Counted from the stretch's first letter, positions 1 to 9,192 are shown. The stretch is DNA of 64,000 bases from Acidimicrobiales bacterium (GCA_035630295.1 DASQKY010000023.1:29433-93432), one strand, 5' to 3'. A program made the numbers and translations. Notes: generated by a model not told the origin, from the letters alone.

Positions 1-263
1 CCGAAGGCGCCCCAGATGATCTCGTTGGTCTCGGGGAGGATCGGGCTCGGGGCGGCCCGGCACTCGTCGATGGTGCCCCCCTCGGCCAGGATCTCGATGC
101 ACTCGGCGTCGGAGTGGGTGGCCCCGTTCTCCTCGGCCTCGTGGATCACATCCTCGACCGGGTTGGCCCCCGCCTCACCCTCCGCGGCCGAGGCCGGGGA
201 CGAGAAGGCGAGGATGGCGAGCACCGCGGCAGCGGCGGTGAGCAAGAGGCGGATGCGACGCAT
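1..263 (-). CDS. atpF: ATP synthase F0 subunit b, N-terminal part
   Basis: Peripheral-stalk subunit b of the F1Fo ATP synthase, which holds F1 against the rotating membrane ring. Only the first 87 residues are here; the gene runs off the left edge. The start is the ATG at 261-263. The N-terminus (MRRIRLLLTAAAAVLAILAF, then SSPASAA) looks like a cleavable signal peptide. An acidic stretch with two Cys follows, and the expected membrane helix begins near EIIWGAF at the edge. Such an extension is absent from the E. coli protein; I believe it is common in Acidimicrobiia. Assignment rests on position directly after atpB and atpE and on the start of the helix, since the diagnostic stalk is outside the window. 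Confidence 0.8.
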   Translation of the reverse strand, partial: MRRIRLLLTAAAAVLAILAFSSPASAAEGEAGANPVEDVIHEAEENGATHSDAECIEILAEGGTIDECRAAPSPILPETNEIIWGAF

Positions 264-295
264 GCGCAGTCCTTTCTCTGTCGACGAGGACAGGA

Positions 296-1432
<1,137 letters not shown>

Positions 1433-1888
1433 CTACTCCTTCACGAGGTCGGGCTTGAGGCCGGGGAAGGCCAGGGAGGCAGAGACGAAGCGGGTCTCCC
1501 ACACGAGGAGGCCGAGGTGGCCCACCACCAGGGTGAGGCCGAGGGGCAGGGGCTCGATCCACGGCTGGTCGCCCACCAGGAGGACGACGCCGGAGATGAT
1601 CCCGAGCCGGATCAGGAAGCCGAACAGGGCCACCCCCATGACCAGGGCGTAGCTGATGCGGGCGGCCCAGGACTGGAGGGCGGCGGCGGCCACGAAGTTG
1701 CCCAGCACCAGGGCCAGGGCCAGGGCCACCGAGGCCAGGCCCTCGAGGTTCCAGCCCAGGAGGCCCACCAGGAGGGCCAGGGGAGCCACCTTGAGCCCGC
1801 GGCGGACCAGGTCGCGGATGATCTGGCCCTCGGGGGCGGGGGCACCGGAGGTGTCGCGGGTGGCGAAGGCGGGGGCCGGAGCCGTCAT
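1433..1888 (-). CDS. ATP synthase subunit I-like membrane protein
   Basis: A 151-residue protein with about four hydrophobic helices between roughly residues 32 and 130 and short charged ends. Its place directly before atpB, after an AtpZ-type gene, is where AtpI (an assembly chaperone for the c-ring) is encoded in many bacteria. Sequence similarity to AtpI is weak by eye, so the name rests on size, topology and position. The ATG at 1886-1888 overlaps the stop of the upstream gene by 4 nt (ATGA), so the two are probably translationally coupled. Confidence 0.7.
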   Translation of the reverse strand: MTAPAPAFATRDTSGAPAPEGQIIRDLVRRGLKVAPLALLVGLLGWNLEGLASVALALALVLGNFVAAAALQSWAARISYALVMGVALFGFLIRLGIISGVVLLVGDQPWIEPLPLGLTLVVGHLGLLVWETRFVSASLAFPGLKPDLVKE

Positions 1889-2193
1889 CGGGCCCTCCCC
1901 GAGGGCTTCGGCGCCGGCGCGACGGGGGCCGGGGCCACGGACCGGGGGGCGGTGGCGGCGGTGCCCTCGTGGGCGGCCATGTCCTTGTCGTAGCCCAGCT
2001 TGATCTTCACCCCGGTGCCGACCACGCCGATGGCGGCGACGGCGATGGTGAAGAGCGGGCTGGTGCCGGCCACCCGGTCGATGATCCAGCCCACGAACCC
2101 GAAGACCAGGGGGGTGAGGGCCAGGTCGACACCGCGCCCGAGGGCGTCGCTGAACCCTCTGTTCAGGTCTTGCCTGGCACGCAGGTCGAACAC
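1885..2193 (-). CDS. atpZ: AtpZ/AtpI-family protein, first gene of the atp operon
   Basis: A 102-residue protein with two hydrophobic helices (LALTPLVFGFVGWIIDRVAG and LFTIAVAAIGVVGTGVKIKL), the pattern of the AtpZ/AtpI family that accompanies F-type ATPases and may help assembly or Mg2+ supply. The C-terminal 35 residues are an Ala/Pro-rich tail. I start it at the GTG at 2191-2193 because an AAGGTG ribosome-binding site lies 7 nt upstream. A start at 2292 would add 33 residues without family character. The stop overlaps the next gene by 4 nt. Transcription probably begins near 2248. Confidence 0.8.
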   Translation of the reverse strand: MFDLRARQDLNRGFSDALGRGVDLALTPLVFGFVGWIIDRVAGTSPLFTIAVAAIGVVGTGVKIKLGYDKDMAAHEGTAATAPRSVAPAPVAPAPKPSGRAR

Positions 2194-2254
2194 TCGAGCA
2201 CCTTGGAGAGAGCGGCCCCGGGAGCCCGGGACCGGCGCTTGTGAACCAAGGCGC

Positions 2255-2284
2255 AAACTAGGGGGCGCTCCTCCCCCGCCGCAA
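2255..2284 (-). promoter_or_regulatory. Candidate promoter of the atp operon
   Basis: Reading the minus strand, TTGCGG (2279-2284) and TAGTTT (2255-2260) are separated by 18 nt and match the -35/-10 consensus at four and four of six positions. The implied transcript would start near 2248, leaving about 55 nt ahead of the atpZ GTG. Seen in sequence only; no expression evidence. Confidence 0.4.
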
Positions 2285-2413
2285 ATCTTCACATGCCGGC
2301 AACACGGCGCACGCCCGGCGGCTCCCGCCGTGAGGGCCCGCGCGGCCCGTCCTCGGCCGCACCACCGGCTCCCGACCGTTCAGCCGCGGGCGGCCACGGC
2401 CCCGCCCCCTCGG

Positions 2414-2419
2414 TACGCT
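2414..2419 (+). promoter_or_regulatory. Leaderless -10 box (TACGCT)
   Basis: TACGCT ends 7 nt before the ATG at 2427, the spacing at which transcription would begin on the start codon itself. The gene has no ribosome-binding site in the C-rich stretch between them. Confidence 0.5.
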
Positions 2420-2426
2420 CCCCCCC

Positions 2427-2771
2427 ATGAAGTGCCCCGTGTGCGACGTCGGCCTCTCCATCTCCGCCCGTGAAGGGGTGGAGATCGACTTCTGCCCCCA
2501 GTGCCGTGGCGTGTGGCTGGATCGGGGCGAGCTGGACAAGATCCTGGACCGGGTGGCGGTGGTGGCCCCCGCCCCCGAGGTCCCCGCCTCGCCGCCCCCG
2601 GCCCCCTACGCCGAGCCGCCCCGCTACGCCGACCGTCCCCCCGAGCCCCGCTACGACGACCGGCCGCGGTACGACGACCGGCCCCGCTACGACGAGCACC
2701 GCCGGCCCGAGGGCGACCACTACAAGAAGAAGCGCCGCAAGTCGATGCTCGACGACCTCTTCGACTTCTAG
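2427..2771 (+). CDS. Zinc-ribbon (zf-TFIIB) protein
   Basis: A 114-residue protein of the zf-TFIIB family. Two Cys pairs form the zinc ribbon: CPVC at residues 3-6 and CPQC at about 23-26, followed by RGVWLDRGELDKIL, the family's hallmark. The middle is a disordered Pro/Tyr/Arg/Asp segment with three near-repeats of YDDRPR. The end is the basic-then-acidic tail KKKRRKSMLDDLFDF, typical of this group. The biochemical role is unknown; a nucleic-acid or protein-interaction role is usually guessed. The gene stands alone, converging on its right-hand neighbour, and looks leaderless. Confidence 0.88.
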   Translation: MKCPVCDVGLSISAREGVEIDFCPQCRGVWLDRGELDKILDRVAVVAPAPEVPASPPPAPYAEPPRYADRPPEPRYDDRPRYDDRPRYDEHRRPEGDHYKKKRRKSMLDDLFDF

Positions 2772-2797
2772 CCTCCGGCGGGCGACCGGACGGCGGG

Positions 2798-3382
2798 TCA
2801 GGACAGCGCGTCGAGGCCGGCGCGCAGGCCGGTGAGCTCGTCGGTGACGCCGCGCAGGTCGGCCTCCACCGCCTCCACCCCGGCCGAGGGCGAGAGGGCC
2901 AGCTCGGCGGCCCGGGCCACCGCCGCCTCCAGGCGGACCTGGAGCAGCTCCAACCGCCCGTCCAGCTCCTCCCGGGTGTTGAGGATGCGCTGCACCGACT
3001 CGAACCGGGCCCGGTGCACCTCCACCAGCTCGGGGTCGGCGTCGTGGCGGCGACGGGCCTCCTTGTAGGCCGCGGTCACGGCGACGGGGTCGAGGGTGGT
3101 CGCCACCTCGTCGAGCCGCCGGGCCTGCAGGGCCGCCTGGTAGACGGCCACGGCACCGGCGTCGACCCGGGACCCGAGGGCGGCCACCCGGTCGCGGACC
3201 GGGCCCTCGGGCCGGCTGGCCACCAGGCCCCGGTAGCGCACGGCGGCAGCCACCGCCCCGTCCACGGCCGGCAGCAGGCGGGGTGGCACCGCGGCCCGGT
3301 CGATGGCCGCCAGCGGGTCGGCGGGCGCGGCCCCGGGCAGCGGGGAGGCGCTCTCCTCTCGGCCCCGGCGGAACAGACCCAT
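2798..3382 (-). CDS. Hypothetical helical protein
   Basis: I do not recognise this 194-residue protein. It has no signal peptide or membrane segment. The second half is rich in Arg, Glu, Leu and Ala in a pattern suggesting long helices or coiled coil (for example RARFESVQRILNTREELDGR and the following LELLQVRLEAA region), ending in a heptad-like stretch. Codon use and GC match the neighbours, so it is probably a real chromosomal gene. A TAGGGT box lies 6 nt before the ATG, which supports this start and a leaderless transcript. Confidence 0.75.
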   Translation of the reverse strand: MGLFRRGREESASPLPGAAPADPLAAIDRAAVPPRLLPAVDGAVAAAVRYRGLVASRPEGPVRDRVAALGSRVDAGAVAVYQAALQARRLDEVATTLDPVAVTAAYKEARRRHDADPELVEVHRARFESVQRILNTREELDGRLELLQVRLEAAVARAAELALSPSAGVEAVEADLRGVTDELTGLRAGLDALS

Positions 3383-3388
3383 CGCCCG

Positions 3389-3394
3389 ACCCTA
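3389..3394 (-). promoter_or_regulatory. Leaderless -10 box (TAGGGT)
   Basis: On the minus strand TAGGGT is followed after 6 nt by the ATG at 3380-3382. It belongs to the recurring TANNNT-N6/7-start arrangement of this window. Confidence 0.5.
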
Positions 3395-3421
3395 CGACGG
3401 CCCGGCACCCCGCTCACCCCG

Positions 3422-3468
3422 AACCCGGCACGAAAGTGCCCGACATCCCGGCTCTTCCGTGCCCGGTT
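3422..3468. repeat. 47-nt palindromic intergenic repeat, copy A
   Basis: An imperfect palindrome with outer arms AACCCGGCACGAAAG and CTTCCGTGCCCGGTT around a core containing CCCGACATCCCGGCT. The same unit occurs, inverted relative to this one, at 45081-45126, 45142-45187, 56234-56280 and 56295-56341. This copy is single. It lies between the thiolase-like gene and the -10 box of the hypothetical gene. Likely a REP-like element; no transposase of the RAYT type is in the window. Confidence 0.85.
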
Positions 3469-3486
3469 GGGCGCCGGGGGGAGCCG

Positions 3487-4998
3487 TCAGAGGCGGAGGT
3501 CGCCCTCGGCGGTGCGGTGGGCGGCCACGCCGACGGGCTCGTCCTCGGTGACCAGGGCCATCACGTCCTCGGCCGTGCTGGTGGCCCAGGCCCGGTCGCC
3601 GGCGGGCGTCCGCACGGCCAGGAACGCCTTCTCGGGGGCGCCGTCGCGGTCGTACATCACCGTGGCCCCCTCGATGCGCACCGCCCCCTCCCAGTCGGCC
3701 ACCAGCTCCACCGACCCGACGTCGTCGACCTCGGCCTGGCAGTCGCGGGCCATGAACCGGCCCCGGGGCGGCGGGTCCGTCGAGTAGACGCCGAAGGCGT
3801 GCTTGGTCAGGAACCCGCCGTTGGCGGTGACGAAGCCCACCGACCCGGCGTCGCCCCGCAGCACCTCGGCCATGGTGGCGATGGAGTGCGACACGTAGTC
3901 GTTCCACGGCCCCCCGGCGAAGCTCAGGCCCCCGGTGACGGTGAGCTGCCGGTCGAGGCCCAGGCCCAGCTCGGCCGCCGCCACCTGCACGGCCGAGGGG
4001 AAGCACGAGTAGACGTCCACGTGGGCCAGGTCGTCGACCCCCACGCCGGCCAGGCGCAGGGCCTCGGTCCCGGCGATGCCGATGGCCGGCGAGCGGTGCA
4101 GGGCCACCCGGTTGCCCACGAACCAGGTGTCGTGGGCATCGGTGCCGGTCCACGGGAACACCCACCGCTCCGCGGGCACGCCCAGGGCCCGGGCCCGCTC
4201 CACCGAGCACACCAGCAGGGCGGCGGCCTGCTCCACGCTGTTGTTGGAGTTCATGAGCTTGGGGTACGGGTGGCCGATCATGCGGTTGCCCGGCGTGACC
4301 GTGCGGATCTCCTCGGCGGTGCGGGGTTCGCGGATCCAGGCGTGGGGGTTGGCCGCCGCCACCGCGCTGAACCGGGCCCACAGCTCGGAGACCACCGCCT
4401 GGTGCTCCTCCTGGGTCCGGCCCGCCGCGGCCCGCACCGCGCTCTCGAAGATGGGGTAGTGGGTGACGGGCAGGAACAGGCCCCGGCTGATCTCGTCCGG
4501 CGAGGCCAGGGGGGTGTCGTCACCCAGCCGCTCGGTGGGCACGACGTCGTCGCCCTGGGCCGTCCAGCCCCGGTCCTGGCCCGAGGCCCGGGCCGCCTGG
4601 CGGGTGCGCCAGGCCTCGGCCCCGCCGATCAGCACCAGGTCGGCCCGCCCGGCGGCGATGTCGGCCCCGGCCCGGTTCACCAGCGTCTGCGGGTAGTTGC
4701 CGCCGGCCACCGTGGTCCACCGCCGGCGGGGCTCGGCCCCCAGGGCGGTGGCCACCAGGGCCGCCGGGTCCCGGTAGCGCCAGGACAGGATGTCGACCAC
4801 GGCGACGGTGTCCAGGCCGGCCAGCAGGGCCGCGGGGTCGGCCACGCCGCTGTCGTCGGCGGCCACCCGGGCCGCTCGGGCCAGCATGGTCGTCGGCTCG
4901 GCCGGATCGTCGCCCCGGTCGGTGCGCACGTTGAGCTGGCCCACCCCGACCAGCACAGGCAGGCGGGGATCGAGGTCGCGGGCGACGGGCGTCGACAT
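3487..4998 (-). CDS. Thiolase-like acetyl-CoA acetyltransferase family protein
   Basis: A 503-residue thiolase-superfamily protein, expected to act on acyl-CoA thioesters in the cytoplasm. The family pattern includes PVLVGVGQLNVR at the start, NPHAWIREPRTAEEI and PYPKLMNSNNSVEQAAALLV in the middle, GPWNDYVSHSIATM and TANGGFLTKHAFGVYS near residues 360-400. A C-terminal extra domain of about 90 residues (VELVADWEGAVRIEGATVMY region) resembles the OB-like extension of SCP2-type or thiolase-like proteins in mycobacteria. Substrate cannot be told from sequence, and some members of this group may not be true thiolases. A GGAGG ribosome-binding site precedes the ATG. Confidence 0.85.
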   Translation of the reverse strand: MSTPVARDLDPRLPVLVGVGQLNVRTDRGDDPAEPTTMLARAARVAADDSGVADPAALLAGLDTVAVVDILSWRYRDPAALVATALGAEPRRRWTTVAGGNYPQTLVNRAGADIAAGRADLVLIGGAEAWRTRQAARASGQDRGWTAQGDDVVPTERLGDDTPLASPDEISRGLFLPVTHYPIFESAVRAAAGRTQEEHQAVVSELWARFSAVAAANPHAWIREPRTAEEIRTVTPGNRMIGHPYPKLMNSNNSVEQAAALLVCSVERARALGVPAERWVFPWTGTDAHDTWFVGNRVALHRSPAIGIAGTEALRLAGVGVDDLAHVDVYSCFPSAVQVAAAELGLGLDRQLTVTGGLSFAGGPWNDYVSHSIATMAEVLRGDAGSVGFVTANGGFLTKHAFGVYSTDPPPRGRFMARDCQAEVDDVGSVELVADWEGAVRIEGATVMYDRDGAPEKAFLAVRTPAGDRAWATSTAEDVMALVTEDEPVGVAAHRTAEGDLRL

Positions 4999-5140
4999 GG
5001 CGGCGGGCCTCCGGCGGGACGGGCACCTGGCGGGCGGACGATCGGACCCCCGCGGACCGGGCCAGCGCGGGCCGGGCCGGGCCCGTCGACGCGCCCCGCG
5101 TCGGGGGTGGCTGGACGGTAGGGGCGAGCCGGGCGCTCAC

Positions 5141-5146
5141 TACAAT
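5141..5146 (+). promoter_or_regulatory. -10 box TACAAT for the phosphatase operon
   Basis: TACAAT is the best -10 match in the gap between the divergent genes. It ends 7 nt before 5154, where the phosphatase reading frame most plausibly starts with ATC. The arrangement equals that of the leaderless genes elsewhere in the window. Confidence 0.5.
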
Positions 5147-5153
5147 CCGACCC

Positions 5154-5762
5154 ATCGCCCCCGTCGACGTCCTCGTCCTCTGCACCGGCAACCAGTGCCG
5201 CTCGCCCATGGGCGAGGCCCTGCTCCACCACCGCCTGGCCGCCGCCGGCATCGACGCCCACGTCCACTCGGCCGGCCTGGTGTCCGAGGGCGTGCCGGCC
5301 TCGGCCCACGGGGTGCGGGCCCTGGCCAAGCGGGGCGTCGACCTCGGCGCCCACCGCAGCCGGGCCCTGACCCCGGAGATGGTGGCCCAGGCCGACCTGG
5401 TCATCGGCATGGCCCGCGAGCACGTCCGCGAGGCCGTGGCCCTCCGGCCCGAGGCCTTCCCCCGCACCTTCACCCTGCGGGAGCTGGTGCGCCGGGCCGG
5501 CGCCGTCGGCCCCCGCCGCCCCGTCCCCGGGGCCGACCCCGGTGCCGACGCCCTCGAGCCCCTCGACGCGTGGCTGGCCCGGGTCAGCGCCGGGCGCCGG
5601 CCCACGGACCTGCTCGGCGAGCACCCCGGCGACGACGTGGCCGACCCCATGGGCATGTCCCGCCGGGCCTACGAGCGCTGCGCCACCGACATCGAGGACC
5701 TGGTCGAGGGCCTGGTGGACCTGGCCTTCCCGGTCCGCCGGTCGCGGTCATACTCGGCCTGA
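5154..5762 (+). CDS. Low-molecular-weight protein tyrosine phosphatase, apparent ATC start
   Basis: Cytoplasmic phosphatase of the LMW-PTP family, which also includes arsenate reductases. The catalytic P-loop CTGNQCRS is at residues 10-17 if translation begins at 5154, and the C-terminal loop contains DVADPMG with the general-acid Asp. No ATG, GTG or TTG lies in frame between the P-loop and 5100. The first in-frame ATG (5208) would delete the active-site Cys and Arg. ATC at 5154, at the predicted transcription start, gives a normal N-terminus ([14 protein letters not shown]). A sequencing error or ATC initiation are both possible. The stop overlaps rpiB by one nt. Confidence 0.82.
   Translation: MAPVDVLVLCTGNQCRSPMGEALLHHRLAAAGIDAHVHSAGLVSEGVPASAHGVRALAKRGVDLGAHRSRALTPEMVAQADLVIGMAREHVREAVALRPEAFPRTFTLRELVRRAGAVGPRRPVPGADPGADALEPLDAWLARVSAGRRPTDLLGEHPGDDVADPMGMSRRAYERCATDIEDLVEGLVDLAFPVRRSRSYSA
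5749..5754 (+). promoter_or_regulatory. Possible internal -10 box (CATACT) before rpiB
   Basis: CATACT matches TATAAT at four positions and ends exactly 7 nt before the rpiB ATG, inside the end of the phosphatase gene. It may give rpiB-glyA a separate leaderless promoter. Confidence 0.3.
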
Positions 5763-6307
5763 TGCGCATCGCCATCGGCTCCGACCACGCCGGCTACGAC
5801 CTCAAGGCCCACCTGGTGGCCTTCCTGCGCGACGCCGGCCACGACGTCGTGGACGCCGGGACCGACTCGGCCGAGTCGGTCGACTACCCGGCCTACTGCG
5901 CCGCGGTGGCCCGGGCCGTGGCCGCCGGCGCCGTCGACCGGGGCATCGTCATGGGTGGCTCCGGCCAGGGCGAGCAGCTGGCCGCCAACGCGGTGCGGGG
6001 CGTGCGGGCCGCCCTGTGCAACGACCTGTTCACCGCCCGCCTGAGCCGCCTCCACAACGACGCCAACGTGCTGTCGATCGGGGGCCGGGTGGTGGGCACG
6101 GCGCTGGCCGAGGAGATCGCCACCACCTGGCTGGCCACCGAGTTCGAGGGCGACCGCCACGTGCGCCGGGTGGAGCAGCTGGCCGAGCTGGCCTCCCTGT
6201 CCGACGTCCCCGACGCCCAGGACGCCCTCATCGACCGCCTGGCCCCCGGCGCCACCGCCCGGGCCCGGGGCGAGGGCTCGCCGGCGCCCGACCCCACCTA
6301 CCCGTAG
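5762..6307 (+). CDS. rpiB: Ribose 5-phosphate isomerase B (RpiB/LacAB family)
   Basis: Interconverts ribose 5-phosphate and ribulose 5-phosphate in the pentose phosphate pathway. The 181-residue protein opens with [18 protein letters not shown] (phosphate and substrate loop). It contains the [23 protein letters not shown] block, with the NxxxGxRA motif, and [15 protein letters not shown]. It carries a 25-residue Pro/Ala-rich tail past the usual end. The start overlaps the phosphatase stop (TGATG), so the pair is probably co-translated. glyA follows after 80 nt. Confidence 0.95.
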   Translation: MRIAIGSDHAGYDLKAHLVAFLRDAGHDVVDAGTDSAESVDYPAYCAAVARAVAAGAVDRGIVMGGSGQGEQLAANAVRGVRAALCNDLFTARLSRLHNDANVLSIGGRVVGTALAEEIATTWLATEFEGDRHVRRVEQLAELASLSDVPDAQDALIDRLAPGATARARGEGSPAPDPTYP

Positions 6308-6308
6308 C

Positions 6309-6338
6309 CCCCCTCCCCCTCCCCCTCCCCCTCCCCCT
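6309..6338. repeat. Hexamer tandem repeat (CCCCCT x5)
   Basis: Five units of a C-rich hexamer with T every sixth base (6314 to 6338) directly after the rpiB stop and 50 nt before glyA. Probably a replication-slippage product; no function is evident. Confidence 0.8.
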
Positions 6339-6387
6339 CGCCCGTCGGCCCGGCCGACGACGTCCCGCCCCTCCCGAGGAGACCCCG

Positions 6388-7644
6388 ATGCCCTGGCCCC
6401 CCGTCGACGACACCGAGCTCTCGTCCATCGTCCAGGCCGAGGTCGACCGCCAGAACAGCACCCTCCAGCTCATCGCCTCGGAGAACTTCACGTCCCCGGC
6501 CGTGCTGCGGGCCACCGGGTCGGTCCTCACCAACAAGTACAGCGAGGGCTACCCCGGCAAGCGCTACTACGGCGGCAACGAGGTCATCGACCGGGCCGAG
6601 GAGCTGGCCCGCGACCGGGTCAAGGCCCTGTTCGGCGCCGAGCACGCCAACGTCCAACCCCACTCCGGGGCCAACGCCAACATGGCCGTCTACCTGGCCA
6701 TGCTCCAGCCCGGTGACGCGGTGCTGGGCCTCCGGCTGGATCAGGGCGGCCACCTCACCCACGGCTCGCCGGTGAACGCCAGCGGCATCCTCTACCGCTT
6801 CGCCTCCTACGGGGTCACCGCCTCCGACGAGCGCATCGACTTCGACCAGGTGCGGGACCTGGCCAAGCAGCACCAGCCCAAGATCATCGTGGCCGGGGCC
6901 ACCGCCTACCCCCGGATCATCGACCCGGTGCCGTTCCGGGAGATCGCGGAGGAGGTCGGGGCCCTGTTCATGTTCGACGCCGCCCACGTGGCCGGGCTCA
7001 TCGCCGGCGGGGTCCACCCCAACCCGGTGCCCCACGCCGACATCGTCACCTTCACCACCCACAAGACCCTGCGGGGCCCCCGGGGCGGCTGCATCCTGAG
7101 CCGGGCCGAGCACGCCGCGGCCATCGACAAGGCCGTGTTCCCGGGCTCGCAGGGCGGGCCCCTGGACCACGTCATCGCGGCCAAGGCGGTGGCCTTCGCC
7201 GAGGCCGCGCACCCCTCGTTCTCCGACTACGCGGCGGCGGTGGTGGCCAACGCCACCGCCCTGGCCCAGCGCCTGGCCGGCCACGGCCTGCGCCTGGTCT
7301 CCGGGGGCACCGACAACCACCTCATGCTGGTGGACCTGCGCAGCCTCGACCCCGAGCTGTCGGGCAAGAAGGCCCGCCTGGCCCTCGACCGGGCCGGCAT
7401 CTCCCTCAACGAGAACACGGTGCCGGACGACCCCCGGCCCCCGTACATCACCAGCGGGCTGCGCATCGGCACGCCGGCGGTGACCACCCAGGGCATGGGC
7501 CCCGAGGAGATGGCCACCGTCGGCGACCTCATCCACCGGGTGCTGGTGGGCCGGGACGACGAGGCGGAGCTGGCCGCGGCGAGGGCCGAGGTCCAGGCCC
7601 TGTGCTCCCGGTTCGCGCCCTACCCCGACCTGGCCGCGGGCTGA
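6388..7644 (+). CDS. glyA: Serine hydroxymethyltransferase
   Basis: PLP enzyme that converts serine and tetrahydrofolate to glycine and methylene-tetrahydrofolate, the main source of one-carbon units. At 418 residues it is full length. Family motifs are clear: [56 protein letters not shown], and the PLP lysine in [12 protein letters not shown]. The C-terminal block contains [16 protein letters not shown]. The ATG at 6388 has a GAGGAGA ribosome-binding site 5 nt upstream. It is last in the phosphatase-rpiB-glyA run. The folate genes elsewhere in the window supply its cofactor. Confidence 0.97.
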   Translation: MPWPPVDDTELSSIVQAEVDRQNSTLQLIASENFTSPAVLRATGSVLTNKYSEGYPGKRYYGGNEVIDRAEELARDRVKALFGAEHANVQPHSGANANMAVYLAMLQPGDAVLGLRLDQGGHLTHGSPVNASGILYRFASYGVTASDERIDFDQVRDLAKQHQPKIIVAGATAYPRIIDPVPFREIAEEVGALFMFDAAHVAGLIAGGVHPNPVPHADIVTFTTHKTLRGPRGGCILSRAEHAAAIDKAVFPGSQGGPLDHVIAAKAVAFAEAAHPSFSDYAAAVVANATALAQRLAGHGLRLVSGGTDNHLMLVDLRSLDPELSGKKARLALDRAGISLNENTVPDDPRPPYITSGLRIGTPAVTTQGMGPEEMATVGDLIHRVLVGRDDEAELAAARAEVQALCSRFAPYPDLAAG

Positions 7645-7703
7645 CCCCCGCCCCGACCCGGAGCGGGTGGCGCCGGCGTCCCCGACCCCGGGCCGGGCCG
7701 CTG

Positions 7704-7709
7704 TAGCGT
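7704..7709 (+). promoter_or_regulatory. -10 box TAGCGT before the wecA leader
   Basis: TAGCGT ends 8 nt before the ATG at 7718, which opens an 11-codon leader frame that runs into the wecA-like start. Confidence 0.4.
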
Positions 7710-7717
7710 CGCGGGCG

Positions 7718-7753
7718 ATGCCGGCCGCCGCTCTCTCCGTGCGCCGCCCGTGA
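7718..7753 (+). CDS. Possible 11-residue leader peptide of the wecA-like gene
   Basis: A short frame, MPAAALSVRRP followed by TGA. The stop at 7751-7753 overlaps the GTG start of the next gene (7750) by 4 nt, so a ribosome finishing here could restart on the large gene. A -10 box lies 8 nt upstream, so the leader could be translated from a leaderless transcript. The peptide shows no attenuation-type run of one amino acid. Whether it is translated is unknown. Confidence 0.35.
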   Translation: MPAAALSVRRP

Positions 7754-8868
7754 GGCCGTCCGCCCTCGACTACGGGATCGTGTTCGCGGCCGCGTTCGGC
7801 ATCACCCTCGTCCTCACCCCGCTGGCCGGCGCCTTGGCCCACCGCATCGGCGCCCTGGCCTACCCGGACGAGCGGCGGGACCACCCCCGCCCCACCCCCT
7901 ACCTGGGCGGGGTGGCCATGTTCCTGGGCCTGGCCGGGGCGCTGGCCGTGGCCTGGCAGCGGGACGCCTTCCGCGAGGTGTTCGACGGCTCGTCCGCCCT
8001 GGTCGGCGTCCTCGTCGGCGCGGCCATCGCCTGCGTGGTGGGCACCTGGGACGACGTGCGCGACGTCTCGCCACCGGCCAAGACGGCCGGCCTGGTGCTC
8101 TCCGGCTCGGCCCTCTACTGGATGGGCGCCTCCATGATCCTGTTCCGGGTGCCGTACCTGGACCTGATCGTGCTCTCCCCCGACCTGGCCCCCCTGGTCA
8201 CCGTGGTCTGGGTCATGGGCATGGCCAACGCCACCAACTTCATCGACGGCCTCGACGGGCTGGCGGCCGGCATCGTGGCCATCGCCAGCGGGGCCATGTT
8301 CCTGTATTCCCACCGGCTGGTCGACCCGGCCGTCGACGTGCTGGGAGCCGACAACCCGGCGCCGCTGCTGACCATCATCGTGGTCGGCATCTGCGTCGGC
8401 TTCCTGCCCTTCAACTTCAACCCGGCCCGCATCTTCATGGGCGACGGCGGGGCGCTCATGCTCGGCGTGCTGACCGCGGCGTCGACCATCCTGGTCGGCG
8501 GCCAGACCGACCAGCCCTTCAGCGGGCAGGCCTACTTCTTCTACCTGCCCCTGGTCGTGCCCCTGGTGGTTATGGGCGTGCCCATCATCGACACCGCCTG
8601 GGCCATCGTGCGCCGGGCCAGCAAGGGCGTCAGCCCCGACACCGCCGACAAGAACCACCTGCACCACCGGCTCATGCGCCTGGGCCACGGGCAGCGCCGG
8701 GCGGTGCTGATCCTGTGGATGTGGACGGCCCTGCTGTCGGCCTTCGTCCTCTACCCCGTCTACAACGCCGGCCGGGGCGACGCCATGGTCCCCATCGGGG
8801 TGGCCGCCGCCGGCCTGGTGCTCTTCACCTACTTCCACCCCGGCGCCCGCCGCACCCGCGAGGGCTGA
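7750..8868 (+). CDS. wecA: Undecaprenyl-phosphate GlcNAc-1-phosphate transferase (WecA/MraY family)
   Basis: Membrane enzyme that transfers a sugar-1-phosphate from a UDP-sugar to the lipid carrier undecaprenyl (or decaprenyl) phosphate, starting cell-wall glycan synthesis. The 372-residue protein has about ten hydrophobic helices. It has the family motifs DERRDHPRPTPYLGG, NATNFIDGLDGLAAG, NFNPARIFMGDGGAL and DKNHLHHRLMRLGHG. The HLHH motif and lack of MraY features favour the WecA/TagO/Rfe branch. The mycobacterial homologue Rfe also sits between the tsaC-prmC genes and atp. It starts with GTG. Confidence 0.9.
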   Translation: MRPSALDYGIVFAAAFGITLVLTPLAGALAHRIGALAYPDERRDHPRPTPYLGGVAMFLGLAGALAVAWQRDAFREVFDGSSALVGVLVGAAIACVVGTWDDVRDVSPPAKTAGLVLSGSALYWMGASMILFRVPYLDLIVLSPDLAPLVTVVWVMGMANATNFIDGLDGLAAGIVAIASGAMFLYSHRLVDPAVDVLGADNPAPLLTIIVVGICVGFLPFNFNPARIFMGDGGALMLGVLTAASTILVGGQTDQPFSGQAYFFYLPLVVPLVVMGVPIIDTAWAIVRRASKGVSPDTADKNHLHHRLMRLGHGQRRAVLILWMWTALLSAFVLYPVYNAGRGDAMVPIGVAAAGLVLFTYFHPGARRTREG

Positions 8869-8894
8869 CCCGGCCGCTGCCGGGCCGGGGCCGT

Positions 8895-9071
8895 TCAGCT
8901 CACGAGCTCGTCCTGGCCCTCGGTGGCCACGGACAGGACCACGGCCCCGAAGACGATCAGCGACGTGGCGATGGTGTGGATCAGGTCGTCACCGGTGACG
9001 TCGAGGGTGCCGATCACGATCAGGATCGCCCCCGCCACCATGAACGCCACCCCCAGCCGGGTGCCGCTCAC
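8895..9071 (-). CDS. Small two-helix membrane protein
   Basis: A 58-residue protein with two hydrophobic helices (VAFMVAGAILIVIG and IATSLIVFGAVVLSVA) around a short acidic loop. The GTG at 9069-9071 is preceded by GGGGAGGG at a good distance. This start also overlaps the stop of the upstream mini-gene by 4 nt. A longer reading from 9140 would add an unconvincing Arg/Pro-rich end. I do not recognise a family. It converges on the wecA-like gene. Confidence 0.6.
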   Translation of the reverse strand: MSGTRLGVAFMVAGAILIVIGTLDVTGDDLIHTIATSLIVFGAVVLSVATEGQDELVS

Positions 9072-9178
9072 GCCGGAGCCCTCCCCGGGGGCACGGGGCG
9101 GGCGACGGCAGCGGAGGAGGGCACGGGCCCACCCAACCACGCCAGCCCCCCGGCCACAAGCACCGCCGTCACGGCCAC
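9068..9178 (-). CDS. Possible 36-residue hydrophobic peptide
   Basis: A short frame beginning with GTG at 9176-9178 and encoding one hydrophobic segment (VAVTAVLVAGGLAWLGG) followed by a Pro/Ala-rich tail. Its stop overlaps the GTG of the next small membrane gene by 4 nt (GTGA), the usual coupling arrangement here. It starts 14 nt after tsaC ends. Could be a real small membrane or exported peptide, or chance coding in high-GC DNA. Confidence 0.3.
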   Translation of the reverse strand: MAVTAVLVAGGLAWLGGPVPSSAAVARPVPPGRAPA

Positions 9179-9192
9179 CGCGGGACCAGGGG

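Noticed and set aside
5208-5210. ATG as the start of the tyrosine phosphatase
   Set aside because: It would remove the catalytic CX5R loop, which is encoded directly upstream in the same frame.
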